Below, piece by piece: positions 1 to 10,965 of a stretch of DNA of 64,000 bases. This DNA comes from Gigaspora rosea (lineage: Eukaryota > Glomeromycota > Glomeromycetes > Diversisporales > Gigasporaceae), in contig QKWP01000040.1 of assembly GCA_003550325.1 (NCBI GenBank), positions 428,090-492,089 on the forward strand, given 5' to 3'. Positions within the stretch are counted from its first letter, which is position 1, and every line of letters begins with the position of its first letter. The notes beneath the pieces are model-generated. The model ran no database searches, had not been told where the DNA came from, and saw only the letters and a program-made list of their open reading frames with translations. Position numbers and translations under genes: made by a program.

Positions 1-239
1 ATACCGAACAAGTAAAATCATCATGTTAAAGCAGGGAGCTGTGAAATAGGAAAAAGATTAAATAATAGTAAAAAAAAAAAAGGTAAAAATGTATGTATTA
101 AGCAAGGTAGGTTATCATGAAGAAGCTAAAGAGGTACAAAGTTAAAGTGTAGTAAGATGATGGCAGATTATAGGTAAAGATAGAAAATAAAATCTAAGAA
201 AGAAAAAAATGTGAATTGATTATTAGGTTAACACACATA
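1..239. other. A-rich leader, nothing recognised
   Basis: Purine-rich, A+T-rich sequence with no reading frame or repeat boundary that I can support. The satellite block begins just after it. Confidence 0.5.
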
Positions 240-1206
240 ATAAGAATAAATAGAAATAAGGTCAATTGCATATCCTGAATACTTTAACCAATTACAGTAT
301 AATTATAACTTTTAAATACACAGACCTAGAATTGAGTTAGAAAGATTTTATTGTGAGCTATTGTAAAAATTCTGTCAAATAGTATGTAATTAAGATTGAA
401 TTAGCTTATATTGGAATTATTATAATTTTTATTGTGAGTTCCTATATGGAACATATCTTCTATTCTGATGAACACAGTATGTAATTAAGGTCAAGTTAGT
501 TTGAGTTAGATTGCATTAAATTATCATAATCTCTACTGTGAATTATTATAAAAATTCTGGTAAAAAATTTACTTATTCTAGTAATATACAGTATATAGTT
601 AAGGTTGAGTTAGTGAATTGAAATTGTATAATTTCTGCTAAGTTACTGTAACAAAACTTATTATTCTGGTAATACATAGTGTGTGGTTAAGATTGAGTTA
701 GTTTGTGTTGGAATCGTAATTTTTATTGAGAATTTCAATAAAAAAATTTTGTTACAAGATTTAATTAAAGTTAAGTTTGTATTAAATTTATAAAGAAATT
801 ACTATTTGATAGTAACTATATATATCAGAATTTTTGTAATTTTTAATACTGTATTTGTTATAGATCTTGCTCATATTCTAGAGGTTATAGTTTGTATTTA
901 AAGTTGATTTGGCTTGTAGTAGTATTACTATTAAAAATCCTAATACAAAACCTACTTGATATCTTAGTACACATATTATACAGTTAAGTTGAGTTATTGC
1001 TATAAAGTATCTTAGTGTAATTTTAGTAATCAAAGTATGTGGTTAAAGTCAAATTAGTTTGCATCGAATTATCATAAATAATTGTAAAAAATTCTATTTG
1101 TTGTAAGTTATTGTTAAAAATTTTGCTAGTAAACTTGTTTACCAATATAAAATGCAGTAGTTAGGGTTAAATTAATTTCTATTATAAATAATTGTTATTT
1201 CAGTAA
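240..1206 (-). repeat. Degenerate ~100-bp satellite, reverse orientation
   Basis: About nine diverged units. Each carries recognisable blocks: a 'ttgagttagtttg' block, a 'gaattattataat' block, a 'tgtgaattattataaaaattctg' type block and a 'cagtatatagttaagg' block. Read on the minus strand they match the units at 8.8-17.2 kb (AAGTTCTGTAACAGAATTTT, ACTAACTCAACCTTAACTAC). The block is interrupted by the foldback at 1207-2132 and resumes to about 2300. No coding capacity is seen. Confidence 0.8.
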
Positions 1207-2132
1207 GTGGAGCACTATTTATTATCTAATTTTTTGCTATAAGAGGCTACTCCCCTCCCCCACCTGATCATCAAATACCGTGATTTGATTGGCTAAAATT
1301 ATTAAAATTTTTAAAAATTTTAAAATTTAATATTAAATAACATTTGAACCAGTGATCCATTTTGGATGATTTTACTACCAAAATGTTCGTTTCAATGAGA
1401 TGATTACTACAAGTCTAAAACCATCAAAACCCAATCACAGGATCCCAAGATCATTATAGATTTGTCTGCTTTAATTATATTATTTTTGTATATATTAAAA
1501 ATTATTATTAAAGATATTATAATTTTAATATTAAATAACTCTTGAACCAGTTATCCATTTTGGATTATTTTGCTACCAAAATGCTCATCTCAATGAGACG
1601 ATTCTAATGAATCTAAAATTGTTAAATTCTGATTACAGGATCCAAAGATTGTTATAGATTTTGTTATTTTAATATAATCTATTAAAATAATACAAATCTA
1701 TAATGATCTCTGGATCCCGTGAACAGAATTTAACAATTTTAGGTTCATTAGAATCGTCTTATTGAGATGAGCATTTTGGTAGTAAAATCATCCAAAATGG
1801 TCACTGGTTCAAGAGTGATTTAATATTAAGTTTATAAGATCTTTAATAATAATTTTTAATATATACAAAAATAATATAATTAAAGCAGACAAATCTATAA
1901 TAATCTTGGGATCCTGTAATTGGATTTTGATGATTTTAGGCTTGTTGGAATCATCTTTAGTAGTAAAATCATCCAAAATGGATTACTTCTTCAAAAGTTA
2001 TTTAATGTTAAATTTTAAAATTTTCTAAAAATTTTAATAGTTTTAGCCAATTAAAAGTTATCTGCTATTAGGACCTGATAATTTTCTGACCCTCCCCACT
2101 ATCCTAAAAATCAGATAATAAATAGCGCTCCC
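1207..2132. mobile_element. Four-copy foldback element with TAA target duplication
   Basis: A ~926-bp inverted repeat inserted in the satellite. The ends read inward as GTGGAGCACTATTTATTATCT on the left, and as GGGAGCGCTATTTATTATCT on the complement of the right; both are flanked by TAA (1204-1206 and 2133-2135). Each arm contains two direct copies of a ~190-bp unit with the landmarks CCATTTTGGATGATTTTACT, CCAAAATG(C/T)TC and CAGGATCC, so the element is unit-unit / unit'-unit'. There is no ORF. TAA duplications and short termini fit a non-autonomous PIF/Harbinger-type (Tourist-like) element; the class is inference. Confidence 0.75.
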
Positions 2133-2300
2133 TAACATATTGTTGTAGAGTTGAATTGAAATTATTATGATTTCTAGGTTGTTATAAAAATTCTGTTACT
2201 GGTTATTATAAAAATTATACTACAGAACTTATTATTTTATTAGTATACAGGATATAGTTACTATTGTATTTTAGTAATATTATTTATATTCTAGCTAATC
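2133..2300 (-). repeat. Continuation of reverse-orientation satellite
   Basis: The satellite blocks resume directly after the foldback (TTGTTGTAGAGTTGAATTGA, then GTTATAAAAATTCTGTTAC), showing that the foldback inserted into the array. Confidence 0.7.
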
Positions 2301-2618
2301 TAATCTCAAAATACATAGAATATATAATACATGAAAATTGATTTTTAATAATATAAGCATGTCACAATAGAGGCTAAAAATGTCATGACAAGTTGTTTTT
2401 GTATCAATTCCCAAAGGACCCTGAAATATACATAGATAGGTCAGATCAGAGAATGTGTTGCCATCATAGACAAATTAAATGAGGTAAGGTTTAAATATGC
2501 GTATTATTTTAAAAAATTATTAAAAAGATTAGATTTTTAAATTGCATATTTGTATATTAAAGTTCTATATGTAAAAGTTAATTTGCATATTTTTAGCATA
2601 AATTTGGTCTGAAAATAA
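2301..2618. other. A+T-rich spacer, nothing recognised
   Basis: No ORF, RNA gene or repeat boundary is supported here. Confidence 0.5.
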
Positions 2619-3894
2619 GCTACCCCTTTGTTTTGTTCTTAATAAAATAATAATATTGAGGACTGCATGTGCAGTATTTTGAAATAAGAATCAATTTTTT
2701 AAAAAAAACAAAAATAAATAAATAAATCCCTAAAAGTAAATTTATAACAATAAATAATATATTGTCTTACTGTATGTTCCCAAAAAATTAGCTACATTTT
2801 TGGCTGATTTTGAATACAAAAAATCAGAAGTAGCTTATAAATCAATTTTTAGTTAATCGATTATAATTGCTATATAGTAAAGTTCAAATTTTAATAAGCA
2901 AATCAATTAATTCACTTAAGTAAACTTATTCAGAAGATTAAAATACATATATTTTGAAATTTTTATATAAATCTGATAACTTTTTATTATTTAACTTTTA
3001 ATTTTTACACTCAATGTATATGTTTTTTTTAAAAAAAAATTTCTTTTGAACATAAAATTAAAGTCAATTAATAAAAAATTATCTGATTTATATAAAAATT
3101 TTAGGATATATGCACTTTGATCTTTTGAATAAGTTTACTTAAGCAACTTTAATCGATTTGCTTAGTAAAGTTTAGACTTTGCTATATAGCAACAAATATT
3201 AGTCTTGGGGTAGCTTATTTTTTTAAAAAAATTTTTTTTATTGAACGTAAAAATTAAAAATCAAATAATAAAAAATTATCTGATTTATATAAAAATTTTA
3301 GAATATGTATTTTGATCTTATAAATAAATTTATTTAACAGTTAAGCAATTTTAATCATTTTGAGTATAGTAAAGTTTTGACTTTGCTATGTAGCAACGAT
3401 CATTGATTGTGAGTAGTTTATTTTTTTTAACCAAATTTTTTCTGTAGAACATAAAAATTAAAAGCCAAATAATAAAAGTTATTTGATTTATATAAAAATT
3501 TCAGAATATATGTATTTTGATCTTCTGAATAAGTTAAACAATTTTAATCGATTTGCTTAGTAAAGTTTAGACTTTGCTATGTAGCAATAATTATTAATCA
3601 TAGAGTAGCTTTTTTTTTAAAAAAAAATTTTTCTGTTGAATATAAAAACTAAAAGTCAAATAATAAAAAGTTATCTGATTTATATGAAAATTTCAGAATA
3701 TATGCATTTTGATCTTCTGAATAAGTTTAATTAAGTGATTTTAATCAATGTTGCTTAGTAAAATTTGGACTTTAATATATAGCAATGATTATTAATTATA
3801 GTGTAGCTTATTTTAAGAATTAAAAATTCATTTTTTAGTATAACAAAGGGGTATAAAGGCATTTTTACATTTTTGGATTAAAACAAAGGGTAGC
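2619..3894. mobile_element. Terminal-inverted-repeat element containing ~195-bp tandem units
   Basis: The ends read GCTACCCCTTTGTTTTG on the left and, complementing the right, GCTACCCTTTGTTTTAATCC. Inside lies one inverted unit (about 2780-3020) followed by four forward units (about 3025-3220, 3221-3420, 3421-3607, 3608-3795). Each unit runs from a T/A homopolymer junction through AAAAAGTTATCTGATTTATA to a CTTAGTAAAGTTTAGACTTT block. There is no ORF. No convincing target-site duplication is seen, so the outer limits are approximate. Confidence 0.6.
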
Positions 3895-4729
3895 AGCAAT
3901 ATACAGTATATAGTATATGTACATATATACTAGGCTTTACAAGTGCTAGCATGTACAAAGAGCCTTAGTATGTATATACAAAACCTGTTTGAATCTTAAT
4001 ATGCAAGTTTATATATGTGAAAATTTTTTTAAAAAAATAACATGCTACTACTAAAAAATTATAATTTTATATATCACTATAGCTTATATAAAATTTTATA
4101 CTATAATTAAGATTAAATTTTTATTTTGCATATTTTTTTAATTTTTTTATTGTAAGGGATAAATTTTGTATACTGATATTATGATATAGCAATTAATAAA
4201 AACTTTAAAAGTCGCCTTATCAATCTACATATATTTTGGGGTCCTATTCCCAATATCTTGAGTTTATATATTGATAATCAATTCATAATAACATTAATGT
4301 AACATTAATGTAAATGAACAAAATATCACAATAATTAGTAGATAATTACAGAAAATTTGTAATAATTACTCAAACTATAATAATTGTTATAATTATCTTA
4401 TAAATATCTATCTAAGCTTTTCATATTTAGATCACAATTTTTAAATACAACCAATTAACAATATCAAGGCAAACAAATACAAAATTGAATTATAAAGAAT
4501 TATATATCTTAACTAATATAATAATTAAATCTTTTATAAAATTAATCATCTGATAGACTTTGACTAATTAATTAATCAAATTGTGATTCAAATTAATGTT
4601 CAGATAGAACTATATAATCATAACACTTTCAAACCAACATAAAGCCAAAGCATTAATATTATATTCATTATATTTTTATAGCTTGGATATTTAATAACTG
4701 TTATTATGTTATTAAAGCTAGAGATTTAC
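3895..4729. other. A+T-rich spacer, nothing recognised
   Basis: Only low-complexity A+T sequence, with a few short direct repeats such as two AACATTAATGT copies near 4295. No gene is supported. Confidence 0.5.
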
Positions 4730-4731
4730 TA

Positions 4732-4870
4732 CAGTCAGACCTCTCTATAATCACAGGTTGGTCATGCTCTAATTTGGTAATTATATAGAGATGTGAATAA
4801 TCTATATGAGGCTATATTTAAGTATTTTTTGGTTAGCACTTTTGGTTTGGTATATATAAGCTATATTTCA
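4732..4870 (+). mobile_element. Left end of a pogo/Tigger-like MITE
   Basis: A TA dinucleotide (4730-4731) precedes CAGTCAGACCTCTCTATAAT. The same terminus appears at 44877 (CAGTCCAACCTCTCTATAAT) and, inverted, at 9683-9702. CAGT...ACCTC...TATAA ends with a TA target are typical of pogo/Tigger-type elements. I could not place a matching right end here because a gap and poly(A) follow. Confidence 0.45.
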
Positions 4871-4924
4871 AACATTAGATCAAACTTTTACCTATCTCTA
4901 ACTTTTTTTGAAATATAACATCTC

Positions 4925-5130
4925 TAAAAAAAAAACAGAATGTTCTTTAAAAATAAAAAAAAACAAACAAAAAACAAACTATTCTCTAAAAAAAAAAAAA
5001 ACAAACATTCTCTAAAAAAAAAAAATAANNNNNNNNNNNNNNNNNNNNNNNNNNNNNNNNNNNNNNNNNNNNNNNNNNNNNAAAAAAAAAAAAATAAAAA
5101 AACTAAATGTTCTCTAAAAAAAAAAAAGAA
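4925..5130. repeat. Poly(A)-rich minisatellite around an assembly gap
   Basis: A-runs are separated by repeated short blocks of the type TTCTCT(A)n and ACAAAC. N bases occupy 5029-5081 (53 positions), so copy number and length are not known. The reading frame through it is an artefact of lysine codons. Confidence 0.8.
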
Positions 5131-5289
5131 CTAAGTTCAAAATTTTTTAATCCAGAAGCTACTATAAATCATAAATATATATACTACAAAATATAAAAAA
5201 AACTTAAAAAAAAACCTCCCATTATATTCAAATTTTATTTAATTTCTGATTTTTGCTTTTTTTAATTTTTGCATTTATAGTACAAATTT

Positions 5290-5475
5290 TTCATTACTAT
5301 ATTTCAAATATAAAATTTATAAAATTACCCTATTAGCATTCTTTTAAATATACCCTTTTTGCCATTTAGCTGTTTTCAAATATAATCTTTTTTCCAATAC
5401 CTATTTTTCAAATATAACCTTTTTTAAAAAATGGGCCTCCATTAGCAATTTTTCAAATATAACCTCACATAAATT
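5290..5475. repeat. Diverged minisatellite with TTTCAAATATAACC blocks
   Basis: Four or so copies of a ~45-bp unit end in TTTCAAATATAA(C/T)CTTTTTT. An inverted version (GAAATATAACATCTCT) occurs near 4910, so the two may be subterminal repeats of one decayed element. A short hairpin (GTGACTATAA ... TTATAGTCAC) sits at 5491-5523. Confidence 0.5.
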
Positions 5476-5574
5476 GTTCTGAGTCCTAGTGTGACTATAA
5501 ATAAAATACCTTGTTATAGTCACATAACCAAAGGCCAATAAGTAACATATTTGCACATACTTGAAATACTATTA

Positions 5575-5885
5575 AATATAAATAACTTTTAATCCAGTAG
5601 CTCAATTTAAATAAAATGACCACCAGAGTGTTTAACTCAATAAGACAATTCTAAAGAACTTAAAGTCATCCAAATCTAGTTACAAAATGCTAAAATATTA
5701 AAGGATTTTTTACTTAGACATTTAAATTTAATCAATTCATAAATTAATAATTACAGGAGATTGTAATTGGATTTTAATGATCTTGGGCTTATTAGAATAG
5801 TCTTATCAAGATGAACATTTTGGTAGTTGTTTTATCCAAATTGGACCACTATATCAAAAGCTATTTGCTATCAAACCTTTAAGAA
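5575..5885. repeat. Small foldback related to the 1.2-2.1 kb element
   Basis: Two inverted arms share the landmarks of the 190-bp foldback unit: a 'ccaatttggat' type block, a 'tactcaataagacaattcta' type block, and an 'ggattttgatgatcttgggct' type block on the complementary arm. Each arm is a single copy, not a pair. It is A+T-rich and non-coding. Confidence 0.6.
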
Positions 5886-5981
5886 TTTTAATAAAAAATT
5901 TTAAATAACAGTCATAGACAATGTTATGCTATATAATAAATTATAATAAAAATTATAATAAAAACATATAATTTTACTATA

Positions 5982-6333
5982 GTACCAGACAGTAAAAGAC
6001 ATTCACTCATTATTAGTAAAGCTTTAAATTGTTATAACTTTTTTAAAAAAAATTAAATCAAAAAACCATTTGACAAATTAATAGATTTATAGATAAACAA
6101 TATTTTTGTCAGAGAAATTTTTCATATTTTTAATTTTAAGGAAATTATAAGCCATTAAAGTTTATATGAGTTTAAAAAATTGGCATTTAATACAAAAAAA
6201 AAAGAAAACATATATAGGTTTTTAGCCAATCAAAATCAATTGTACAAATATTTGCCAATCAGAATTGATTATATAAGCACCCAAAATTGGTGCCTATATG
6301 TATAAATTAGATGTTTTTTACTGTCCTGTACTG
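5982..6333. mobile_element. MITE with TA target duplication
   Basis: Left end GTACCAGACAGTAAAAGACA; right end, complemented, CAGTACAGGACAGTAAAAAA. TA flanks both sides (5980-5981 and 6334-6335). It is about 350 bp with no ORF, consistent with a Tc1/mariner-type MITE. Confidence 0.6.
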
Positions 6334-6335
6334 TA

Positions 6336-6714
6336 TAAACTTTAAGCCTCACATTATTTTCAACTTAAGTATTAACTTTTTTTCAAATTCTGGAGTTAAG
6401 TATATTGAAAATAGTAAATTAAGGTTACTCAGAAATTTTTTTTGAAAAAAAATTCTAATTTTGAAAATATTATTATATACAAAATTTTATGCTTGAAGAA
6501 AAATGGGTTACCTATGTACTAATGTTAAAATTTTTGGGTCTTTAATATAAAACCATTTTTTGATTAGGTAAGAGGGCACCAGAAATTAGAGGGAGGGAGG
6601 GGGTCTCTGGCCTAGTCAGGTTACTATATATCCTTTATTCTGATTGGCTAATACAACATATTAATTTATATAATATATATTTAAAAATACTATATATAAA
6701 AACTTTATTAGTAC
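6336..6714. other. Spacer with a short G-rich tract
   Basis: Includes GAGGGAGGGAGGGGG near 6590-6604. Nothing else is recognised. Confidence 0.45.
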
Positions 6715-7481
6715 ATCATCTGGTTATACTTTAACAACAATCAAAAAAGCTCCAACTATTTTACTAATTCTAAACTTAACCATCATAAAGTATTCAAAAT
6801 TAGACTCCTTCTCAATAACCTCCCAACCTATTCACACTTTCACACAATATACACAGAAAAATTCACGTCACCCAACTGCTTCCATTGCAATCTTCCTGAT
6901 TCGCCCCTACACTAGCTAAGCTGCCAAAACCCTCTCTCCTTAATGAAATCATCCACTCTGCCATACAAGAAGTTACTAAGAGCTTAGAACTCTCAACTAC
7001 CCAACTAGACAAACTATTACAATTGATTCTTACTTACCCAGCATTCAATCCTACTTTATCTTTTTTATACCTGTACTCGCTAAACTCTATGCTCAAAGGT
7101 CTTATTCAAGACCCTAATTGAAAAAATACAGCCTTTTGACCTATCTTATAAACAAGCATCCCAAGTCATTATCAAAATTCTTCTAAGACTATCAGAAGAG
7201 ACATATAAACAGATATGGAAGCCATACTGTACCTCTCTCGCCCAATGGAAAAGAACAAACAATATCTCTCTAAATACAAATGCACCCAAATACAACAACA
7301 ATATCTACCTCACAAAAAGTCACACCAGCACAGAACCTATACATTTAGCTACCTCTATGGCCTTCCTGACCAACTACACTCTGACTTTAACAACTGCCCA
7401 CCAATAGGCCAAGCTCTTCACAAAATTAGCATTTGGTCCACAATATGGATCAAATACAGTACACCTAAAACAACATTTTAA
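6715..7481 (+). pseudogene. LINE (non-LTR retrotransposon) C-terminal relic
   Basis: Frame fragments give a LINE polyprotein C-terminus: KVFKIRLLLNNLPTYSHF at about 6787, then a zinc knuckle CFHCNLPDSPLH followed by a TAG stop and LSC (a CCHC pattern with the residue after His replaced by a stop). The last 88 codons (7215-7481) end in GLPDQLHSDFNNCPP and IWSTIWIKYSTPKTTF. This arrangement, a hydrophobic 'RLLLNNLPT' segment, CCHC and a short C-terminal domain, is common in fungal LINEs. Reverse transcriptase and endonuclease domains are absent, so it is a 5'-truncated, stop-riddled copy. The DNA is less A+T-rich than its surroundings, as expected for a former coding region. Confidence 0.7.
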
Positions 7482-8375
7482 TTATTCAAATCTAAGTGAG
7501 TTTTGACTACTCTAGTAGGTTTAGGTCGCAACCTGTGTCATTCGTCAATAGCATTGCCACTTTCTTTTTGTATTTAACTAAGCATAATCTACATTTCTAG
7601 CATTGATTATCTTCAACTCAAATTTAAGAAATTTATTACTGTTTCTATCCATTACCATAATATTGTGTATCTGGTAAATTTACCTAATGGCCATTTTTGA
7701 AAAATAGTGCAATTTGTCTTTTCCTTAATATTTTTTCCCTGATATTCATTTGCCTAGAATGGCAAGTAACAAAATTTGTTTTAATGGCTCATGATAGATT
7801 TCACGATAATACTAACTCAAAATTAACTACATACTGTTTTTTTTTGAACTTCGGCAGTCATGCCGCAACTTTTATTTTATTACTTATATAATGCCAGTAC
7901 AACATGATTACCTACTTTGAGGTACAAATACTAAAGTGCGACCCACCCAGGTGTCCTAAAGATCCTTAAATGTGATCTGCTATACAAACGTTTCTCTCAT
8001 CGGAACACCTCTTCTTAATAGATTTAGAGTATCCGAATCACCGATGGAAGTTTGCCGCCTGTCACAACCACCTACTTTCTAACCCTCTTCTCCTAACTTC
8101 TTGAGTAGCAGGATTCTACCAGAAAACAAAAAGGTATAAAGAAAATAAAAGGAAAAATAAAATGGTGGAAATCTACACAGACTAAGCGAAAAGCCAAAAT
8201 AATATAAAGTAAAATGAAAAGAAAGAAGAAGAAGGCACAAAGTAAGTGGCTATGACAGCACTATTTACGCCTGTGCTCGACGAAAAAAAATTATATAATA
8301 CTACACAAGGAAACGCCTCCCTTAAGTATTATATGTACAGATTAAGAAAAGAAAAAAAAAGAAAAGAAACTACGC
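7482..8375 (+). other. Probable 3' region of the LINE relic; no gene
   Basis: No supported ORF. 8100-8370 is purine-rich (runs such as AAAGAAAATAAAAGG and AAGAAAAGAAAAAAAAAG), resembling the purine-rich 3' tract at 62.62-63.07 kb. I infer a LINE 3' UTR, but the end is not defined by a target duplication. Confidence 0.4.
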
Positions 8376-8788
8376 CTAATAGAACGTTCTAGAAAGAAAT
8401 TTCATTTCAATGTCTATTCCAAAAAACCTCACGTGGCGTTCACTGTTTATCTTGAAGGACCCGATTTCACTCGTGACTTCATTCTGATTTGGTAGGCGCA
8501 TTCCCGATTTGGAAGAAATGAACAATGCTGATCTTTTGGAGGGGGTAAACCAAAATGCCCACTTTTTGAAATTTCGAAATGACCAAAGGGGCATAGGGCA
8601 GGAGTACCAAACTTAAAGAACTTTGACAGAGTTACGCTATATAGAATAATATATTTAACCAAGCCTCTACTTCTATTTTCATATCCATAGGACTTGACAA
8701 AGCTCCAGAGTTTCTCTACTACATCTTTGCTCGATAGTACCAAAGCCCGCCAAGGTGCCTCGCTTAAAAGTCTGCATATCTTTTTCAT
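8376..8788 (-). pseudogene. Decayed coding fragment of an unrecognised repeat family
   Basis: Minus-strand frames encode FKKWAFWFTPSKRSALF near 8540-8590. The same peptide with two substitutions, FKKWAFWHTPSKRSAVF, is encoded on the minus strand at about 43.39-43.44 kb. The match in one frame at two loci shows that this was coding. Upstream, an overlapping frame starting at 8788 gives MKKICRLLSEAPWRALVL, so a frameshift is likely. I do not recognise the protein family. The 43-kb copy lies inside a retroposon, which suggests this one is transposon-borne too. Confidence 0.5.
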
Positions 8789-9220
8789 CTCTATTTCAGG
8801 AAATTAACTACATACTATTGTCAGAATTTTTAACAGTAACTTGCTATATAATCATGGTAACTCTATACAAATTAACTCAACTATAACTACAGTGAGTAAG
8901 TTCTGTAACTGAATTTTTTACAGTAACTCACAATAGANTAACCAAGCCTCTACTTCTATTTTCATATCCATAGGACTTGACAAAGCTCCAGAGTTTCTCT
9001 ACTACATCTTTGCTCGATAGTACCAAAGCCCGCCAAGGTGCCTCGCTTAAAAGTCTGCATATCTTTTTCATCTCTATTTCAGGAAATTAACTACATACTA
9101 TTGTCAGAATTTTTAACAGTAACTTGCTATATAATCATGGTAACTCTATACAAATTAACTCAACTATAACTACAGTGAGTAAGTTCTGTAACTGAATTTT
9201 TTACAGTAACTCACAATAGA
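8656..9220. repeat. 282-bp duplication flanking a single N (join artefact)
   Basis: 8656-8937 and 8939-9220 read the same base for base as far as I can compare them by eye, and are separated by one N at 8938. Two contig ends with an unmerged overlap would give exactly this. The real genome probably has one copy. Confidence 0.8.
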
Positions 9221-9896
9221 AATCACAATAATTCCAATGCAAATTAACACAATCTTAACTACATTGTATATTATGTAACAGAGTTTTTTACAGCACTGTA
9301 CGTCACGATAGGATAAAAATAATTCTAATGCAAACTATGTGTCATTAGAATAGCAAGTTCTGTAGTGGAATTTTTTATGATACACATAGAAATCACAATA
9401 ATTCCAGTACAAGCCAACTAAACCTTAACTACATACCATGTACACCAAAATAAAATGTACATTTAAAGAGGGTGTATATCTATTATACATACCGCCCAAA
9501 CTACAAACTCCCAAAATCCCACCCAAATCCCAAATCCCAAACATAGTAAAATTGTCCCAAAGCCCAAATCCCAAATCCCAATCCTAAACATAATAAAATT
9601 GGGATTTGGGATTTGGGACAAGTTGTTTTTGCAGCAAGTATAATATCTATAGAGGGAATTTTGTGTGCATTTATAGAGGGTGCAATTATAGAGGTCTGAC
9701 TGTAGTAGGTTCTGTAACAATTTGTTATAGCAGAAATCATAATAATTCTAATATAAACTAACTCAACCATATACTGTGTGTCACTGGAAGCTCTGTAACA
9801 GAATTTTTACATAACACATGATAGAAATTACAATAATTTTATTGCCAACCTTAACTACATATTATGTGTCACTATAATAAAAAGTTAAGTTCTGTA
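8810..9896 (+). repeat. ~100-bp satellite, forward orientation, left block
   Basis: About ten units with the consensus blocks ACTAACTCAACCTTAACTAC, ATACTGTGTGTCAC, AGTAAGTTCTGTAACAGAAT and CACAATAGAAATCACAATAA. Unit length varies from about 88 to 115 bp. It is continuous with 13985-17160 across the hAT insertion. Confidence 0.85.
9453..9702 (-). mobile_element. Pogo/Tigger-like MITE fragment with G-rich hairpin, inside satellite
   Basis: The right end, complemented, is CAGTCAGACCTCTATAATTG with TA at 9703-9704. The left end (after TA at 9451-9452) does not match, so the copy is truncated or altered. The interior has CCCAAAT repeats and an inverted match at about 9553-9620 (GTCCCAAAGCCCAAATCCCA ... 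TTGGGATTTGGGATTTGGGAC), forming a stem of about 25 bp. Confidence 0.55.
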
Positions 9897-10304
9897 TAGA
9901 GCTATTACCCGGGTCAGAAAATAATGACCCGGGCGGGTCAGATATTTGACCCGGGTTATGACCCGGGTCAACAGGTTAAAAAAAAAAAACCTCCCCTGGC
10001 AACGATTTTTGATCGGCTCATATTACAGGTTATCAATTCTAGCAGGATCAGGATCGGTTTGGGGTTATACGACTCTTTAAAAAACCTAAATAAAAATAAT
10101 ACGCCAAGCAAAATTATTGTCTATAAGAAGCTATTTTTTAATGGATAGTTCTTCAATTATACATATCTAAATTTTTCAGTACATATGTACATACGTACAT
10201 TCACGAAGCAGTTAAAGCCGTGTTATTAATGAATTGGGGCTGAATTAGATAAGCATAAAGTTTGGTGAGTTATCTAAAAATCATTAAGGCTTTAATTTTA
10301 TAGG

Positions 10305-10615
10305 AATTTTATTATTGCTTCTAAGGAATTGGTCTGGGAAAAAGAGTAAAAAAGTCTGGTTTGGATTCCTGCACTCTACGTATATATATAATGAGAGCAG
10401 GTTAATGTTATTACTTCTATAGAATTGGTGTGAGAAAAAAGAATAATAGTTTTAAATTTCCTGAAGACAAACAATATTATGGAATTGTTATGGGAAAAGA
10501 TCAAAGGCTTCACTGCATATACATATATAGTTATTGATTCTATGTAACTGATGTGAGAAAAGTATGATGGTTTTAGATTTTCTGCGCTGTATGTATGTAC
10601 GTTTATAGAATCAAA
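10305..10615 (+). repeat. Internal ~80-115-bp repeats in the 5' part of the hAT element
   Basis: Three to four diverged copies contain '(T)CTA(A/T)(A/G)GAATTGGT(C/G)TG(G/A)GAAAA' followed by 'GGTTT(T/G)GATT(T/C)(C/T)' and an ATAC/GTATGT tract. They lie upstream of the transposase and may be part of its promoter or binding region; this is inference. Confidence 0.45.
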
Positions 10616-10965
10616 TTAGTAAGCATTTCAAAGGTTCTAATGCCTATAGATTATCAGTAGTGTCTTTGCGCCTATTATAAAAGTCCAATTATAACCATTG
10701 AAGATTTCAAGTTGAAGACTACCAACTTTATAAAAAAAAAAAACAACCGCTACAAATTTACTATTATAAACAAATAAAATTGCAAGTACTATTCATCCTG
10801 TTTTATTGCGAAAAAGTAATTAGCAAAGCTTTTATTTTATAGAATTAAAATTATTAAAGTTCACTAGGACCTTGTAAGTATATTACCAAACATGTATTTA
10901 TCTAAATTATTATAGCATTCAAAAAATATTTAATTCATCAAGGGTCAATAAGTCGTTGCAGATAA

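Noticed and set aside
4940-5134. Lysine/asparagine-rich ORF across the N gap
   Set aside because: Product of poly(A) tracts and unknown bases.
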